DNA of 47,261 bases from Bartonella sp. CM31XJBT (GCF_028618555.1 NZ_JAQITD010000018.1:1-47261); one strand, 5' to 3'. Shown: positions 28,179-39,126, counted from the first letter of the stretch. Program-made: numbers and translations. Notes: generated from the sequence alone by a model not told the origin.

Positions 28179-31100
28179 ATGGCACGCAGAACCAAATTGC
28201 AAACATTTGAAGTTGAAGTTGAAGAAGCCCTCACAAAAGCTATGAACTTTGATTTCGATGACACAGGATTTGAAACGATATCATCCAATAATTCTGAAAA
28301 TGTTGTTAATGTCGATGATCTGATTCAAAAAATTGCAATGGCAGAAGAAGAATTTTTTGCTGAAAACGGTACGTCAACTTTTGTTTCTAATATTCATGAT
28401 GAAGCTGTTATTGATAAATCCGTTGTTGAACAGCTTTTTGCTCCAAAACCTTCACCTGATATTTCAGGTGGAACTGTTCATAATACATTATTGCCTACAA
28501 AACTTCTTCCTGCAAATGATGATATAACAACCCCTGTAAATTTTGGACCATTCAAGCAGCGTTCTTCCTCTCGAGTCTACTGGTATACAACAGCGCTTAG
28601 TGCTTTATGGGCAACGGGAGGAGCTTTTATTGCGCATAAGCTCGCACCTACCGGACTCAGCTCCTTATCCAATATCAGCACTTTTGTTACATCCCCAACA
28701 GGACTTGCTGTAGCAGCCGGAACAGCAATTCCTATCCTTATATCTTGGGGCGTTGCTCAATTAACAAAACGTTCAAACGACTTGCATAATATTGCGCTTC
28801 TTATGACCAATGCTGCACAGCGCCTTAGTGAACCACAACATCTATCTGAAAAACAAGCTATTGCTATAGGGCAAACCATTCGTGAAGAAGTAGCGGCAAT
28901 GAACGAAGGTATTGAACGTACCCTCGGACGTGCTGTTGAACTTGAAGCAATCATACAAGGTGAAGTTCACAATCTAGAACAAGCCTATGCTGAGAATGAA
29001 TCACGCATTCACACATTAATCAAAGAATTGAGTAATGAACGCATAGCCATTTTGAATCACGCAGATCGCGTACAATCAACAATTAAAGGAACCCAAGAAC
29101 AACTGAGTGATGAATTTGGTTTGGTTACCTCTAACATTGTAACCAATGTTGAAAAGCTTGCACAAACCCTTTCTCAAACTTTACAAAAACAAGGTGAAGA
29201 CCTTGTTGAAAAACTTTCCTATGCCGGTGATGGCGTAACAAATCAACTTGTTGAAAAATTTAACAAAACAACAACACAAATTCAGCAGAAAAACACGGAA
29301 TTTTTTCATGAATTAGGAAAAAACTTTGATGGTTTTGCAAAACGATTTGATCATAATGAAAAACAAATAGAAAAAACCTTTAATGAAACAGCTGAAAAAG
29401 CGGAAGTACATGTTGCTAAAATTGCAACACATATACAAGCAGTAACAGATCAAACTTTGCACGCTGTCGATGAAAAGTTTAAAGCCTTGGATAAAGCTCT
29501 TATTGATCGTAATAATCAATCTCTACAGAATTTTGATGAGAAGATCTTAAAGCTCGACGACCAAGCACATAAACTCTCTTCTAAATTTGATAACGTAACC
29601 TCGCAAGCAATTGGAGCCTTTGAACAACGTTTAGCAACTGTTGATCTTTCTCTTAAAGAACATAGTGATTCCATCATTGATTCCTTTATAGAACGCAGTC
29701 AGGCTTTAGAGGATAATGCTGAAAAGCTTGGTAACTTCTTGGAAGCTCATGTCTTGAAAATAAATGAGAACCTCCAAGAAAAAACAGCAGACATTACCCA
29801 TGCATTTACAAATGGACGTGAAGCCATTCTTTCTGCAATTGATAAAAGTAAAGAAAGTCTGAGAGAAGAAATTCAATATGTCGACAATGCCATTGTTGAT
29901 ATCATACAAGAACGTTCACAAGATTTTAAAGTACAACTTTCTGATCAACGAGCTCTTATGGCAGACATGCTCGATAACGAGAAAAATAAAATTGCGGATA
30001 CTTTAAGAAATCAAATTGATGTTTTGTCCCAAAATACTTCTCATATTGAAAAAGTTTTGGCTGATAATGTTCAAGTCGTTGATAAACAAGCTGAAAATCA
30101 TATTACAAACATCATTCAATGCACTGAAAAGCTACAAGATGTCATTGTACAAAGCTGCAATACAACCCAAGATGCTTTAGAAGCACAGGCGAGAAATATT
30201 GATATCCGTGCCGATGCTCTGCGCGACTCTTTAGCAATTAATAGTTTTTCTCTCAATGAAGTTCTTGCCGATCAAGCACGCACACTTGAGCAACGCATGG
30301 AAACAATCCATAACCTCATTGCAAAAAGTGATATACGTGTCGATGTTGCATTGAAACAACAAATAGATTTAGTTGAGAGTGCAATTGTCGCCAATAATAA
30401 AAACATTACTGAAACGGTTCAAGATCATATCAGAAACCTTGAAAACCATGCCGAAATTTTAAAGAATACTCTTTCTCAATCGAGTGGTGTTTTCTTTGAA
30501 ACCCTTGAAACACGTATGGAATCATTTGATACAGATCTAGAAGATCGTGCACACAAAATTTTTGAAAGAACAACAACGCTAGAGGAAACATTATCTGAAA
30601 AATTCAGCCAAATCTGTGAAGCCATTGATATGCAAACATCTGTTATTGAGGAACGTTCTGACACGTTAAAAACGTCTCTCATTCTTAATAATGAGCAAAG
30701 TCAGATAATTCAACAAGCGCTGGAAAGCAGTGTTGACAATATGCGTGTAACCTTAGAAGACTCTGTTAATACAGTTACAGATAACCTGCATAATAAGATT
30801 ATAAAAGCTTCTGATATTCTTTCTTCTACGAGTGAACAAATTCTTTCATCTGTTACAAATGTTACTGCACAAGCAGAAAATATTCTCTCAGAATCAGGCA
30901 ATCGCATTGTATCAAATGTCAAAAAAACTGTTTATGATACCAGTGAAAAAGTTCTGTCCGTTCTGTCTGAACAAACAGCGCATACTGTTGAAGCTTTCGC
31001 AACAGCCAGTCATAATGCACAAGCATTATTGAATGAAACTATTCACACATCAACAACAGCAATAGAGCAAGTCCTTAATGAACGCTGTGATGTTCTTCAT

Positions 31101-32738
31101 CACTCTATGCAAAATCTTAAAAATAATTTAGGATATCAGCTCTCTGATGTCACGAGCCGTCTGGAAGATGCTGGAAATCAAACAACAACACAAATTTCAC
31201 AACATGTTGGAAAAATAACAGAGCTTACAAATCACTTAAATCAAGCAGCGCAAAATACGACAGAATCAATTGATTCTTTAACACAGCATATCGGTGAACA
31301 ACTCTCTCTTTCCACACAAGATGCTGAACAAAGAATTTATGCACATAATGAATCTTTAGTGAATAGCTTAACCAAAGCCAACTCTGAAACACTTCAAACA
31401 ATAACGATTATGAAGGAAGAACTTGTTAATAATGTCTCATCCATCTTAACACAGTTGAATCAATCAATTCACAATTTTCACGAAAATAGTAATGTTTTAT
31501 TATCGGCTGTTCAAAATATTGATGGGCAGTTTAATGAGAGTACGAATAATTTTTTCCGCAACACGGACCAAGTAGCAGAGCGTTTGTCAGCCTCAAATCA
31601 AGCGCTCAATACTAATGTTGAAATTCTGCAAGGACTTTCAAAGAGTACCTTTGAACAAATTAATCATATAACGAGCAGTTTTGGTGAACATGCAAAGACA
31701 CTTTCCCAAACTATTCATGTTCTTGAACAGTCTGAAAATTCACTTAGTGCAACACTTGAAGAAAAACATAATACGCTTTCTGTATTAAGCGATGCTCTTG
31801 TTTCAAAGTCTCATGAAATTAATCAAATGATTGGGCATTATGAAAAAATCTTCAACTTAGCACTTGAACGCTCTGATAAGAATGCGCGTAACTCCACAAA
31901 TTCATTCCAACAATCACTTAATAAGCTTGTTAGTGAAGCATCAACGCGTTTTTCAGAAGCAGCAGAAGATATACGTCGCTCCGCTGATGAAGTTCGTTTA
32001 GAGCTTTCAAAGATTAATAATGATATCAATGAAAATGTAAAAAAACTTCCAGAAAAAACAAAAGAAACAACGCAAACAATTCGCACAGCTTTGAATGAAC
32101 AGATTACAGCGTTACAAGATTTAGTCAGTGTTATACAAAATGATCAAAAGAGCGTACAAAAACAGCTAATATCAGCATTTCCTACATCATCAATATTTAA
32201 TCAAAAAAGTGACAGTTCCACTGAGTCTGTTAAAAAGATTGTGCCACCTAAGCCTATCTTGCAACAAGATCAAAGCAAAAAAAGACCAAATAAATGGGTA
32301 TCAAATCTCTTAGAAAGAGCTTCACGTGAAGAAACATTTTATGATGCTCCCCCTAGTGATGATGTTTTAACATCAGTGCAAACAAAACCATCTCCTGCAA
32401 ACTGCTCTCTTAATTCATTAGCTTCTGGTATAGTGCAAGCTATTAATCACAATGCCATTGTTGAGCTATGGGATCATTATCAACGTGGACAAAAAAACAT
32501 CGTAACAGAACGCCTTTACACCTTAAATGGACAAAAAATATTTGAAATGATTAAGAAAAAATATATGAGCGATTTTGGGTTTAAACGTTCAGTGAATCAA
32601 TATGTTACAGATTTCGAAAAGCTCTTACGTGATATATCGCGCAGTTCTGGCTCTTCCAACTCAGTTCGCAAGTACTTGATATCAGATACCGGAAAAGTTT
32701 ACACTATGCTTGCTCATGCAAGTGGTCGAATCCAATAA
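28179..32738 (+). CDS. Giant coiled-coil membrane protein, likely growth-pole-ring (GPR/RgsE) homologue
   Basis: 1519 residues. An acidic N-terminus (1-115) is followed by two transmembrane segments (about 133-157, VYWYTTALSALWATGGAFIA; and 172-196, GLAVAAGTAIPILISWGVAQ). Then about 1170 residues of apolipoprotein A1/A4/E-like helical repeats follow, with recurring Glu/Asn-rich units and few prolines. A globular C-terminal part (about 1400-1519) has IVELWDHYQRGQKNIVTERL and YLISDTGKVYTMLAHASG. This layout matches the rhizobial family that includes Agrobacterium GPR and Sinorhizobium RgsE, proteins needed for polar growth; those are longer, up to about 2100 residues. Homology is inferred from architecture, not a search. 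A perfect terminator hairpin follows. Confidence 0.72.
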   Translation: MARRTKLQTFEVEVEEALTKAMNFDFDDTGFETISSNNSENVVNVDDLIQKIAMAEEEFFAENGTSTFVSNIHDEAVIDKSVVEQLFAPKPSPDISGGTVHNTLLPTKLLPANDDITTPVNFGPFKQRSSSRVYWYTTALSALWATGGAFIAHKLAPTGLSSLSNISTFVTSPTGLAVAAGTAIPILISWGVAQLTKRSNDLHNIALLMTNAAQRLSEPQHLSEKQAIAIGQTIREEVAAMNEGIERTLGRAVELEAIIQGEVHNLEQAYAENESRIHTLIKELSNERIAILNHADRVQSTIKGTQEQLSDEFGLVTSNIVTNVEKLAQTLSQTLQKQGEDLVEKLSYAGDGVTNQLVEKFNKTTTQIQQKNTEFFHELGKNFDGFAKRFDHNEKQIEKTFNETAEKAEVHVAKIATHIQAVTDQTLHAVDEKFKALDKALIDRNNQSLQNFDEKILKLDDQAHKLSSKFDNVTSQAIGAFEQRLATVDLSLKEHSDSIIDSFIERSQALEDNAEKLGNFLEAHVLKINENLQEKTADITHAFTNGREAILSAIDKSKESLREEIQYVDNAIVDIIQERSQDFKVQLSDQRALMADMLDNEKNKIADTLRNQIDVLSQNTSHIEKVLADNVQVVDKQAENHITNIIQCTEKLQDVIVQSCNTTQDALEAQARNIDIRADALRDSLAINSFSLNEVLADQARTLEQRMETIHNLIAKSDIRVDVALKQQIDLVESAIVANNKNITETVQDHIRNLENHAEILKNTLSQSSGVFFETLETRMESFDTDLEDRAHKIFERTTTLEETLSEKFSQICEAIDMQTSVIEERSDTLKTSLILNNEQSQIIQQALESSVDNMRVTLEDSVNTVTDNLHNKIIKASDILSSTSEQILSSVTNVTAQAENILSESGNRIVSNVKKTVYDTSEKVLSVLSEQTAHTVEAFATASHNAQALLNETIHTSTTAIEQVLNERCDVLHHSMQNLKNNLGYQLSDVTSRLEDAGNQTTTQISQHVGKITELTNHLNQAAQNTTESIDSLTQHIGEQLSLSTQDAEQRIYAHNESLVNSLTKANSETLQTITIMKEELVNNVSSILTQLNQSIHNFHENSNVLLSAVQNIDGQFNESTNNFFRNTDQVAERLSASNQALNTNVEILQGLSKSTFEQINHITSSFGEHAKTLSQTIHVLEQSENSLSATLEEKHNTLSVLSDALVSKSHEINQMIGHYEKIFNLALERSDKNARNSTNSFQQSLNKLVSEASTRFSEAAEDIRRSADEVRLELSKINNDINENVKKLPEKTKETTQTIRTALNEQITALQDLVSVIQNDQKSVQKQLISAFPTSSIFNQKSDSSTESVKKIVPPKPILQQDQSKKRPNKWVSNLLERASREETFYDAPPSDDVLTSVQTKPSPANCSLNSLASGIVQAINHNAIVELWDHYQRGQKNIVTERLYTLNGQKIFEMIKKKYMSDFGFKRSVNQYVTDFEKLLRDISRSSGSSNSVRKYLISDTGKVYTMLAHASGRIQ

Positions 32739-32747
32739 CAAATAAGA

Positions 32748-32775
32748 AAAGTGGAAAAAATATTTTTTCCACTTT
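32748..32775 (+). terminator. Rho-independent terminator after the coiled-coil gene
   Basis: AAAGTGGAAAAAA (32748-32760) pairs perfectly with TTTTTTCCACTTT (32763-32775) around TA. It starts about 10 nt after the stop codon. The T-rich right arm serves in place of a separate T-tail; the palindrome could act on both strands. Confidence 0.75.
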
Positions 32776-33857
32776 CTCTCTCCAGTTGTTTTAATGGCTT
32801 ATCATAGAGTACTTTTCTTTCAACTGTAGCTTTGTACTTCAAAGGTTGGGATAATTGGCATGCGAGTTTTCTTTGATATCCTAAGCAATAACCCTAAAGA
32901 AGCGTAATGGCTTATCAAACAACATATCATTCTAAGAATGATAAAGCATGTTTTCTATTTCCTTATCTTTTTCTTAACTTCTTTATTTTTCATAGTTTCA
33001 TAAAGGTACAAAATCGGTAATAATTATTTTTATTAATTGTGAAAAAAATTCATGCTTTTGTATTAAAATAGCTTATAGAAACACTTCTATTTATTTTTTT
33101 AATGTTTTTATCCACATATTACTCTCGTTTGAATTATGTAAGTAAATGTTTTTTTATTATATTAGGTGAATTTGAAATAAAAGAAGCTTATTGTATTCAA
33201 ATTTTCTATTCAATATACGAGATGATTCATTATAAATTATAAAGTAACGCATTATACGGAATATATGAACTTTAGGTATAAAACATGCAATTACAGCTGT
33301 TTCGGATATACTTTTCGTTTATTAAAACACAGATTTGTAAGTATATTAAAAATATACAGCTCGCATTATTAAGAGTTCAATTGAATAATAAACAAAATGA
33401 CTTCCATTTTTAAAGTTCCAGTTTCCTTTTAAATAGCTGCAAAAACAATTTATAAATTGCAAATTGTTATTTAAAATTTCTTCTATCTCCCTATAGAAAT
33501 TTAAATAAAGAAGATGACGTTAATAGAAAACACTCTTCTTTTTTTTCCTTAATTTGTAAGCATTGCAAAAAAAATAATGGCTTGGTAATGTAATCATTAG
33601 TAATATTTTATTTGTTTGTAGACTAATCAATTTTTACGCGTTTTATTAAGGAAAGAAAAAGCTAATCGTGCTGCTATCAATGAAATTATTCATTGTGCAC
33701 AAACAAAAAGAATCATCAAACTGGTTTTACGATCCAGAAGAGTTTTCTCATACTCATGCATTTTGATATTCAGAGAAATGAGGATCTATTAGTGGACAAA
33801 ACCTTATCGTAGATGGAACATCTCATATACACATACGCTAACTTGGATATCATAAAA
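32776..33857. other. 1.1-kb gap before malic enzyme
   Basis: No supportable gene. It is very AT-rich. A perfect 17-nt palindrome, ATCATTCTAAGAATGAT, lies at 32926-32942. Around 33650-33750 one frame reads KANRAAINEIIHCAQTK and could be a scrap of a lost gene, but I cannot name a family. The promoter for the malic enzyme gene should be in the last 200 nt. Confidence 0.4.
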
Positions 33858-36176
33858 ATGTCTAGAGAACGAAATAGTGATTTCAGTTCACCAAAAGCTG
33901 AACTTGACAGTGCCGCACTTTTTTATCACCAACACCCAAAACCTGGAAAATTGGAAATACAAGCAACAAAACCTCTTGATAATCAACGTGATTTAGCTCT
34001 TGCTTATTCTCCAGGCGTTGCAGCACCATGTCTTGCGATTCATGAAGATCCCAATCTTGCTGCTCAATATACCTCCCGTGCTAATTTAGTCGCTGTTATA
34101 TCCAATGGAACTGCTGTTCTTGGTTTAGGAAACATTGGTCCACTCGCTTCCAAGCCAGTTATGGAAGGCAAGGCCGTTTTATTTAAAAAATTTGCGAATA
34201 TTGATGTTTTTGATATTGAAATTGATGCATCCGATATAGAACAAATGGTACAAACAATATCGACCTTAGAACCTACATTTGGTGGTATTAATCTTGAAGA
34301 CATTAAGGCTCCTGAATGTTTTGAAATCGAAGAAAAGCTTCGTGCTAAAATGAAAATTCCAGTTTTTCATGATGACCAACATGGAACTGCCATTATTGTT
34401 TCTGCTGCTGTATTAAATGCCTTAAATCTTTCAGGAAAAAAAATTGAAAATGCAAAAATAGTTACCTCAGGTGCAGGTGCTGCTGCCCTCGCTTGCCTTA
34501 ATCTTTTGGTTCGTCTTGGGGCAAAAGTTGAAAATATTTGGCTTAGTGACTTAGAGGGAGTTGTTTATGAAGGTCGCAAGACCCTTATGGATCGTTGGAA
34601 AATCAATTACGCACAAAAAACGGACGCACGAACTTTATCTGATATTATTGATGATGCGGATATTTTTCTAGGCCTATCTGCGGGTGGTGTTTTAAAGCCT
34701 GAATATCTTAAAAGAATGGCTCAAAATCCACTCATTTTAGCGCTAGCTAATCCAGTACCAGAAATTATGCCTGAAGAAGCACGCTCTATACGACCAGATG
34801 CAATGATCTGCACAGGACGCTCTGATTATCCCAATCAAGTTAATAATGTCCTTTGTTTTCCCTATATCTTCCGTGGTGCATTAGACGTAGGTGCTAGTGC
34901 AATTAATGAAGAAATGAAAATGGCCGCTGTTCATGCGATTGCTGCCCTTGCACGTGAAGAAACTTCAGATGTTGTAGCACGTGCATACTCAAAAGAACCA
35001 CCCAATTTTGGACCAGACTATCTGATCCCCTCTCCTTTTGATCCGCGTTTAATACTGCGTATTGCCCCCGCTGTTGCTAAAGCAGCAATGACAACTGGTG
35101 TCGCCATTCGTCCCATTGAAGATATGGAGGCCTACTATGATATCCTCAATCGATTTGTCTTTCTTTCTGGTTTAACAATGAAACCTGTTTTTGCTGCAGC
35201 AAAAACAGCAAAACGTAAACGCGTCATCTATGCCAATGGTGAAGATGAACGCGTCCTTCGTGCAGCACAAGTTGTCATTGAAGAACAAACAGCAACGCCC
35301 CTCCTTATCGGCCGTCCACATGTCGTAGAAGCAAGATTAAAACGCTTTGGTTTAAGAATTCGTCCCGGTATAGATTTTGAATTAACAAACCCTGAAGATG
35401 ATCCACGTTTTCGTGATTATGTTAATTTATTTTTTCATTATACAGGAAGGCGTGGTGTTACGCCTGAAATGGCAAAAACAGTAGTAAGAACATCAACAAC
35501 GGCTATTGCTGCCCTTGCCGTTATGCGTGAAGAAGCAGATGCAATGATTTGCGGCTTAGAAGGACGCTTTGAACGCCAACTTGAATTGATTGAACAAATT
35601 ATCGGTCTTGATCCTAATGTTCACCGTTTTTCTGCTATGAGTTTGCTTATCTCTCAACAACGTACTCTTTTCCTTACAGATACTTACGTCAATGAAAATC
35701 CTTCTGCAGAAGAAATCGCTGAAATGACTGTGTTGGCAGCTCAAGAAGTTGAAGCATTTGGAATAACACCAAAAGCAGCCTTATTATCACACTCAAACTT
35801 TGGTTCTAAAAACACAGAAAGTGCGCGTAAAATGCGACGTGCAACAGAAATTCTTGCCAAATTACACCCTGATTTAGAAGCAGATGGTGAAATGCATGCT
35901 GATGCTGCCCTTTCCAAAGTTTTTCGTGATCGTGTTTTTCCTAATTCTCGTCTTAAAAGTGAAGCTAATTTGCTTGTCTTTCCAACACTTGATTCAGCCA
36001 ATATCACGCTCAACACTGTTAAAAGCCTCACAAATGCACTCCATGTTGGTCCTATTCTAATCGGGGCAGCACGTCCCGCCCATATCTTAACACCTTCAGT
36101 AACTTCCCGGGGAGTTGTTAATATAACAGCCCTTGCTGTCCTTGCTGCCAATAGAAAAAATAGTCTCGTAAAATAA
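33858..36176 (+). CDS. maeB: NADP-type malic enzyme with phosphotransacetylase-like domain
   Basis: 772 residues from ATG 33858 (MSRERNSDF); an in-frame ATG lies 15 codons upstream. Domains: malic N-terminal (about 20-165; [13 protein letters not shown] and [20 protein letters not shown]), NAD(P)-binding (about 165-430; [17 protein letters not shown] and [12 protein letters not shown] for metal and substrate), then a phosphotransacetylase-like domain (about 435-770). This is the MaeB/TME/DME layout. It turns malate to pyruvate and CO2, linking the TCA cycle with acetyl-CoA supply and reducing power. The C-terminal domain is usually regulatory, not catalytic. The cofactor choice is not certain from sequence. 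Confidence 0.92.
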   Translation: MSRERNSDFSSPKAELDSAALFYHQHPKPGKLEIQATKPLDNQRDLALAYSPGVAAPCLAIHEDPNLAAQYTSRANLVAVISNGTAVLGLGNIGPLASKPVMEGKAVLFKKFANIDVFDIEIDASDIEQMVQTISTLEPTFGGINLEDIKAPECFEIEEKLRAKMKIPVFHDDQHGTAIIVSAAVLNALNLSGKKIENAKIVTSGAGAAALACLNLLVRLGAKVENIWLSDLEGVVYEGRKTLMDRWKINYAQKTDARTLSDIIDDADIFLGLSAGGVLKPEYLKRMAQNPLILALANPVPEIMPEEARSIRPDAMICTGRSDYPNQVNNVLCFPYIFRGALDVGASAINEEMKMAAVHAIAALAREETSDVVARAYSKEPPNFGPDYLIPSPFDPRLILRIAPAVAKAAMTTGVAIRPIEDMEAYYDILNRFVFLSGLTMKPVFAAAKTAKRKRVIYANGEDERVLRAAQVVIEEQTATPLLIGRPHVVEARLKRFGLRIRPGIDFELTNPEDDPRFRDYVNLFFHYTGRRGVTPEMAKTVVRTSTTAIAALAVMREEADAMICGLEGRFERQLELIEQIIGLDPNVHRFSAMSLLISQQRTLFLTDTYVNENPSAEEIAEMTVLAAQEVEAFGITPKAALLSHSNFGSKNTESARKMRRATEILAKLHPDLEADGEMHADAALSKVFRDRVFPNSRLKSEANLLVFPTLDSANITLNTVKSLTNALHVGPILIGAARPAHILTPSVTSRGVVNITALAVLAANRKNSLVK

Positions 36177-36365
36177 ATGCGTAATAAAATTTCAAAGTTT
36201 TTTAAATATTGAGATATAGTATTTCATGTACTGTAAACCTCTTTTCTCTATAGATAAAGACAGCTATATTTTGGATTAAGTCTTTTTTTAAAAGAGAAAA
36301 AAGGCTAGAAGAACAATATTAAATGTATTTTGAATTTACTAACTCTATAATAAGGAATCCGTACA

Positions 36366-36650
36366 TTGCCTTCCACGTTTGATAAAGTTGCTGATATCAT
36401 TGCAGAAATCAGTGAAATTGATCGCAATACAATTACACCTGAAAGTCATACAATTGACGATCTAGGAATCGACAGTCTTGATTTTCTTGATATTGTTTTC
36501 GCTATTGATAAAGCTTTCGGAATAAAAGTCCCTCTAGAACAATGGACACAAGAAGTCAACGAAGGTACCGTTGCAACAGAAGAATACTTTGTTCTTAAAA
36601 ACCTTTGTGCAAAAATTGATGATCTCGTTGCCTTAAAACAGGCGGAGTAG
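36366..36650 (+). CDS. acpXL: Very-long-chain acyl carrier protein AcpXL
   Basis: 94 residues from a TTG at 36366, with AAGGA nine bases upstream; no better start is in frame. The 4'-phosphopantetheine site is [18 protein letters not shown], with the Ser of DSLDF. The length and the C-terminal [11 protein letters not shown] segment fit AcpXL rather than the house-keeping AcpP. It carries the 27- or 28-carbon hydroxy-acyl chain for lipid A in Rhizobiales. It is the first gene of the operon that ends with lpxXL. Confidence 0.93.
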   Translation: MPSTFDKVADIIAEISEIDRNTITPESHTIDDLGIDSLDFLDIVFAIDKAFGIKVPLEQWTQEVNEGTVATEEYFVLKNLCAKIDDLVALKQAE

Positions 36651-36660
36651 TTTTTTCGCC

Positions 36661-37836
36661 ATGCATGATCAATCTGTATTCATCACTGGTATAGGTCTCA
36701 TAAGCTCTCTGGGTGAAGGAACTGATCAACATTGGAATCTCTTAAATGATCCAATCCGTACACCAAACCTAGATTATACAACTTTTCCACCCTACACGGT
36801 TCATAAATTGCCCGAAATTGATTGGAGTTTACAAATTCCTAAAAAAAGTGATCAACGACAAATGGGAACATGGCAGCGTCTTGGTACCTATGCGGCTGGT
36901 CTTGCTCTTGATGATGCCGGCATGAAAAATAATGAACAACTCACTTCAACAATGGATATGATCGTAGCTGCAAGTGGGGGAGAACGTGATATTACTGTTG
37001 ATACACAAATTCTTTCTAAAGCGCGCACAGTTGCCGATCATACCTCTATGTTAAATGTTGCTCTTTCAACTGAACTTCGCCCAACATTATTTTTGGCACA
37101 ACTTTCAAACCTTTTGGCAGGAAACATTTCAATTGTTCATAAAGTCACTGGATCATCTCGTACATTTATGGGAGAAGAAGGCAGTGGTCTTTCTGCACTT
37201 CAAATTGCTGTAGCTCGTATTAAATCAGGTCAAAGCACCCATGCTCTTGTAGGAAGTTCCTATAATGCACAAAGTTATGATATGTTGTTGGCGCATGAGC
37301 TTGGTGGTCTTTTAACCCATAATGGATGGAGCCCAGTGTGGGATCGTGAAATCCACCCCGGCGGCGGTATCATAGCCGGTTCTGGTGGTATCTTCCTAGT
37401 TATTGAAAGTGGAGAACATGCCAAAAAACGCAATGCACGTGCTTATGCTGAAATTAACCAAATTATTACAGACCAAACAGATAGAACCAAAATTCCACTT
37501 AGAGAGTCAATTGCAACAATGTTGAAAACTGCTGGCGCTAAATCTGCCTTAGCCATTTCAGCAGCCTCAGGAGCTCACGAAGCAACAAAAGCAGAACAAA
37601 ATGCTCTTGATAATGCTGATCTATCTTATCGTGGCATTACAACATTATTTGGTTATATGAGGGAAGCACAATTTCCTCTAGCTCTAGCTCTTGCAGCACT
37701 TTCAATTGAAAAAAAACATTGTTTTCCAGCGTTAAGTCCTCATGAAAAACCTTTTTCTAAAGAAGTACGTGAAATATTTGTTACAACTATTGGTATAAAA
37801 AGAGCTGAAGGTATTGTGCGTCTTACAGCTGTTTGA
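36661..37836 (+). CDS. fabF2XL: FabF2XL, ketosynthase-like protein without catalytic triad
   Basis: 391 residues, thiolase/ketosynthase fold. It starts SVFITGIGLISSLGEGTDQH and has the family core GSGLSALQIAVARIKSGQ. Where active FabF has a CASG-type nucleophile, this protein has TGSSRTFMGEEGSG (about 163-176). The two histidine motifs (NAHGT and IGHT in FabF1XL) are also missing: AASGAHEATKAE and LFGYMREAQFP stand there. It is therefore probably a chain-length-factor-like partner of FabF1XL. It begins 10 nt after acpXL, with no fabZXL between, unlike the Rhizobium order. Confidence 0.85.
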   Translation: MHDQSVFITGIGLISSLGEGTDQHWNLLNDPIRTPNLDYTTFPPYTVHKLPEIDWSLQIPKKSDQRQMGTWQRLGTYAAGLALDDAGMKNNEQLTSTMDMIVAASGGERDITVDTQILSKARTVADHTSMLNVALSTELRPTLFLAQLSNLLAGNISIVHKVTGSSRTFMGEEGSGLSALQIAVARIKSGQSTHALVGSSYNAQSYDMLLAHELGGLLTHNGWSPVWDREIHPGGGIIAGSGGIFLVIESGEHAKKRNARAYAEINQIITDQTDRTKIPLRESIATMLKTAGAKSALAISAASGAHEATKAEQNALDNADLSYRGITTLFGYMREAQFPLALALAALSIEKKHCFPALSPHEKPFSKEVREIFVTTIGIKRAEGIVRLTAV

Positions 37837-37851
37837 AGGGGAATTTCTATA

Positions 37852-39126
37852 GTGAAATATCATGATCATTTTGGGCGTCCACTTGTAGCAATAACTGGTG
37901 CAGGCATTGTCACATCACTGGGACAAGGGAAACATGAAAATTGGCAAAAATTAACAAGTGGTGTAAGTGGTATCCACAAAATAACACGTTTTCCCGTTGA
38001 GGGATTAAATACATATATTGCTGGAACAATTGATTTTCTTAAAGAAAGTACACTTGGTGCTTCAGCTCTCTCTGAGAAGCTTGCACATCTTTCTGCTGAA
38101 GAAGCTTTAGAAGAAGCTGCTATTGATAAAAAAAATTTTAATGGACCACTCTTTCTAGCTGCTCCTCCTGTTGAACTTGAATGGAAAGCACGTTTTAGTC
38201 TTGATCAAGAGGAAGAATTCAATAATGAGCCTTCTTATGCACATCTTCTTAAAGTCTGTAAGGATAAACTCCATGAGACGCTTTTTGAAGCCACACAATT
38301 TGGTGCAATTGCAGAAAAACTTCAAAAAACATTTGGCACAAAAGGACTTCCTGTTACACTTTCCACTGCCTGTGCATCTGGTGCAACAGCAATTCAATTA
38401 GGTGTTGAGTCTATTAGACGGGGAGAAACAAATCGAGCTCTTATAATTGCGACAGATGGATCAGTTTCAGCAGAATCTCTCATCCGTTTTTCGTTACTAT
38501 CTGCTCTTTCAACTCAGAATGAGCCTCCAGAAAAAGCAGCAAAACCCTTTAGCCGTGATCGAGATGGTTTTGTTATGGCAGAAGGCTCAGGCGCTCTTGT
38601 TCTTGAATCTCTTCAAAGCGCATTAAACCGTAATGCTACAGTTTTAGGAATTTTAGCTGGCTGTGGAGAAACCGCCGATGACTTTCACCGTACACGTTCA
38701 AAACCCGATGCATCACCAGCAATTGAATCCGTTCGCAAAGCTTTAGACGATGCAAAAATAACCATCAATGAAATTGACTATATTAATGCCCACGGAACTT
38801 CAACACCTGAAAATGAGAAAATGGAATATCTTGCATTATCAACAGTATTCGGTGATCTTTTAAAGCATATTCCAGTCTCTTCTAATAAATCAATGATTGG
38901 GCATACATTAACTGCTGCTGGTGCAATAGAAGCGGTTTTTTCGCTTTTAACCATTCAATCGGGGATACTTCCACCGACAATAAATTATGATAATCCTGAC
39001 CCTGCGATCCCTTTAGATGTTGTTCCTCATCATAGCCGTAAGGCCTGTGTCAATGCGGTTTTGTCAAACTCATTTGGATTTGGTGGTCAAAATATGAGTC
39101 TTGTTATCACTGCATATAAAGGATAA
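37852..39126 (+). CDS. fabF1XL: FabF1XL, active beta-ketoacyl-ACP synthase for long-chain lipid A acyl
   Basis: 424 residues from a GTG at 37852 after AGGGGA. The Cys174 nucleophile is in LSTACASGATAIQLGVES; the histidines are in INAHGTSTPENEKMEY and SNKSMIGHTLTAAGAIEAVF. It elongates acyl-AcpXL chains toward the very-long-chain hydroxy acid. It lies 15 nt after fabF2XL, and the pair may form an alpha/beta heterodimer, by analogy with KS-alpha/KS-beta. The stop precedes the adhXL ribosome-binding site by about 45 nt. Confidence 0.93.
   Translation: MKYHDHFGRPLVAITGAGIVTSLGQGKHENWQKLTSGVSGIHKITRFPVEGLNTYIAGTIDFLKESTLGASALSEKLAHLSAEEALEEAAIDKKNFNGPLFLAAPPVELEWKARFSLDQEEEFNNEPSYAHLLKVCKDKLHETLFEATQFGAIAEKLQKTFGTKGLPVTLSTACASGATAIQLGVESIRRGETNRALIIATDGSVSAESLIRFSLLSALSTQNEPPEKAAKPFSRDRDGFVMAEGSGALVLESLQSALNRNATVLGILAGCGETADDFHRTRSKPDASPAIESVRKALDDAKITINEIDYINAHGTSTPENEKMEYLALSTVFGDLLKHIPVSSNKSMIGHTLTAAGAIEAVFSLLTIQSGILPPTINYDNPDPAIPLDVVPHHSRKACVNAVLSNSFGFGGQNMSLVITAYKG

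Noticed and set aside
33650..33760. Possible remnant reading KANRAAINEIIHCAQTK
   Set aside because: Only about 25 residues look protein-like and I cannot assign a family, so it is not listed as a pseudogene.
35166..36176. Separate phosphotransacetylase gene
   Set aside because: It is in frame with malic enzyme and is the known C-terminal domain of MaeB-type enzymes.
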